8,456 bases of DNA from Candidatus Omnitrophota bacterium. GTDB taxonomy: Bacteria; Ratteibacteria; UBA8468; B48-G9; JAFGKM01. The stretch covers positions 1-8,456 of the forward strand of contig JAMWBY010000061.1 in the NCBI GenBank assembly GCA_023818745.1. Direction: 5' to 3'. Both the position numbers and the translations under genes were made by a program. Of this stretch, positions 7,732-8,456 are shown piece by piece. The stretch's first letter is position 1. Each line of letters begins with the position of its first letter. The notes below the pieces were generated by a model. It was given only the letters and a program-made list of their open reading frames with translations, was not told the DNA's origin and did not search any database.

Positions 7732-7766
7732 GTTTTTAAAAAATTTATCCTCCTATTTTATAATCC

Positions 7767-7780
7767 CTTCTACGCAACAT
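7767..7780. promoter_or_regulatory. Degenerate second operator candidate near the TIM-barrel gene start point
   Basis: On the minus strand ATGTTGCGTAGAAG matches CTTATGCGTATAAG, the dyad in front of the regulator, at 10 of 14 positions, including the TGCGTA core and a terminal AAG. It lies five bases past the -10 box, over the predicted start point, almost the same relative place as the first operator. One arm is poorly conserved, so it may be a weak site or chance. Confidence 0.35.
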
Positions 7781-7785
7781 CTAAA

Positions 7786-7814
7786 ATTTTATCTTCTTCT
7801 GGTATTTTTTTCAA
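7786..7814 (-). promoter_or_regulatory. Sigma70-type promoter for the TIM-barrel and amidohydrolase genes
   Basis: Minus-strand TTGAAA (-35, plus-strand 7809-7814; 5 of 6) is separated by exactly 17 bases from TAAAAT (-10, 7786-7791; 5 of 6). The -10 box is identical to the one ahead of the regulator. The start would be near 7779, leaving a leader of about 60 bases before ATG 7719. A weaker alternative, TTTAGA with TATAAA nearer the gene, is also present. Confidence 0.6.
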
Positions 7815-7930
7815 ATTTATATATGAATCTACAAATGGAACATTTATACTAAATTACTTTTCCACTACGAGTTTTTTTACCACAGGTAAAATTTTTATTT
7901 TTTTAATTTCTTTTTTTCCATAAATTTACT

Positions 7931-8456
7931 TCACTCCATATTTATTTTATATTTAATATGTTTATTTTTAATTGTAAAACAACCAATTTTATAAACTCCA
8001 TTTCTATTGGAAGCAGAAAATTTTTCTATTGAGGCACTAACATTTTCAGGTTCAATACATTTAACAATATACTTATGATTTTTGTATTTAACTACAAAAA
8101 AATTTCTCCCGATTTCAATTTTTGAATAAGTTTCGCCATCTGTTTCAAGAAGCGGTATTTGGACTTTAAAAACTTTTATTTCTCCTTTCGCAATATCATC
8201 TATTTCAAGTCCTTCTTTATTTAATTTATAAATTTCAATAATTTCATTACATCTATTAAAATTGCCTTTATAATCAATTTCAAACCTAACTTCATCAAAT
8301 CCTTCTTTTAGAGATTTAAATTTTATGTCCTCTATTTCATCAGATATTTGTGAAATAAACTGAATATCTTTTTCATCTTTACCCCACCCAGGACCAATAG
8401 AAACATTCCTTGGACTTGGTTCCGTTGAAAGAATATATGCTGGTTTTGAAACTATA
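7931..8456 (-). CDS. C-terminal fragment of an unrecognised protein (start beyond window)
   Basis: The minus-strand frame is open from the right edge for 174 complete codons and ends with TGA at 7931-7933. I do not recognise the family. The visible part begins VSKPAYILSTEPSPRNVSIG, is rich in Lys, Ile and Glu, and alternates strand-like stretches (EIKVFKVQIPLLE, FFVVKYKNHKYIVKCIEP) as in all-beta C-terminal domains of extracellular enzymes. No catalytic motif, membrane segment or sorting signal is visible, and no domain name is justified. Unbroken length and codon use like its neighbours support a real gene. It has the same orientation as the operon but is separated from it by 211 bases with a promoter, so it may belong to a preceding transcript. 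Confidence 0.75.
   Translation of the reverse strand, partial: IVSKPAYILSTEPSPRNVSIGPGWGKDEKDIQFISQISDEIEDIKFKSLKEGFDEVRFEIDYKGNFNRCNEIIEIYKLNKEGLEIDDIAKGEIKVFKVQIPLLETDGETYSKIEIGRNFFVVKYKNHKYIVKCIEPENVSASIEKFSASNRNGVYKIGCFTIKNKHIKYKINME

Larger units (their letters stand above)
7720..7930 (-). other. Intergenic regulatory region ahead of the exported TIM-barrel gene
   Basis: This 211-base gap holds the promoter, the operator-like site and the ribosome binding site listed separately, plus the orphan AGGAGGAT at 7747-7754. A 7-bp hairpin, TTTTACC-ACA-GGTAAAA at 7875-7891, is followed by a T-run only on the plus strand, so it is not a convincing terminator for the upstream minus-strand gene. 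One minus-strand frame reads protein-like between stops at 7854 and 7770, but it has no start codon. No complete gene is supported. Confidence 0.6.

Noticed and set aside
7875..7891. Hairpin TTTTACC-ACA-GGTAAAA as a transcription terminator
   Set aside because: The T-run follows it on the plus strand, where there is no gene; on the minus strand it is followed by A's, and the stem has only two GC pairs.

Overview
The window is strongly AT-rich, with lysine-, isoleucine- and AAA-rich coding. All six supported genes lie on the minus strand, so they read from high to low coordinates. The combination of a short H-X9-DG pseudopilin, a GntR/LacI hybrid repressor and large secreted glycosidase-like proteins suggests an uncultured low-GC bacterium of the PVC/Omnitrophota/Lentisphaerota kind. 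This is inferred from gene style only; there is no rRNA or other phylogenetic marker here.

In transcription order: (1) the C-terminal end of an unrecognised protein, entering at the right edge and stopping at 7931; (2) a 211-base intergenic region with a good sigma70-type promoter, a degenerate operator-like site and a strong ribosome binding site; (3) an 873-residue exported protein with N-terminal beta-sandwich modules and a C-terminal TIM-barrel-like glycoside hydrolase domain; (4) a cytoplasmic COG1228-type amidohydrolase whose ATG follows the previous stop by one base; (5) a 69-base gap with a near-consensus promoter and a 14-base palindrome at its predicted start point; (6) a GntR-type DNA-binding domain fused to a LacI-type sugar-sensing domain; (7) a pseudopilin whose Shine-Dalgarno sequence contains the regulator's stop codon; (8) a large exported protein resembling GH123 (formerly DUF4091), running off the left edge with its Asp-Glu-Pro motif still in view.

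The simplest reading is a ligand-controlled glycan catabolic locus. The two exported proteins would cut or trim a polysaccharide or glycoconjugate outside the cytoplasm, and the amidohydrolase would process an amide or cyclic amide inside. The repressor would control its own promoter, and perhaps that of the glycosidase gene, in response to a released sugar. The pseudopilin is translationally tied to the repressor and would sit in the membrane, possibly as a surface or binding component. No transporter, kinase, mobile element, CRISPR array or RNA gene is visible. The substrate cannot be read from the sequence.
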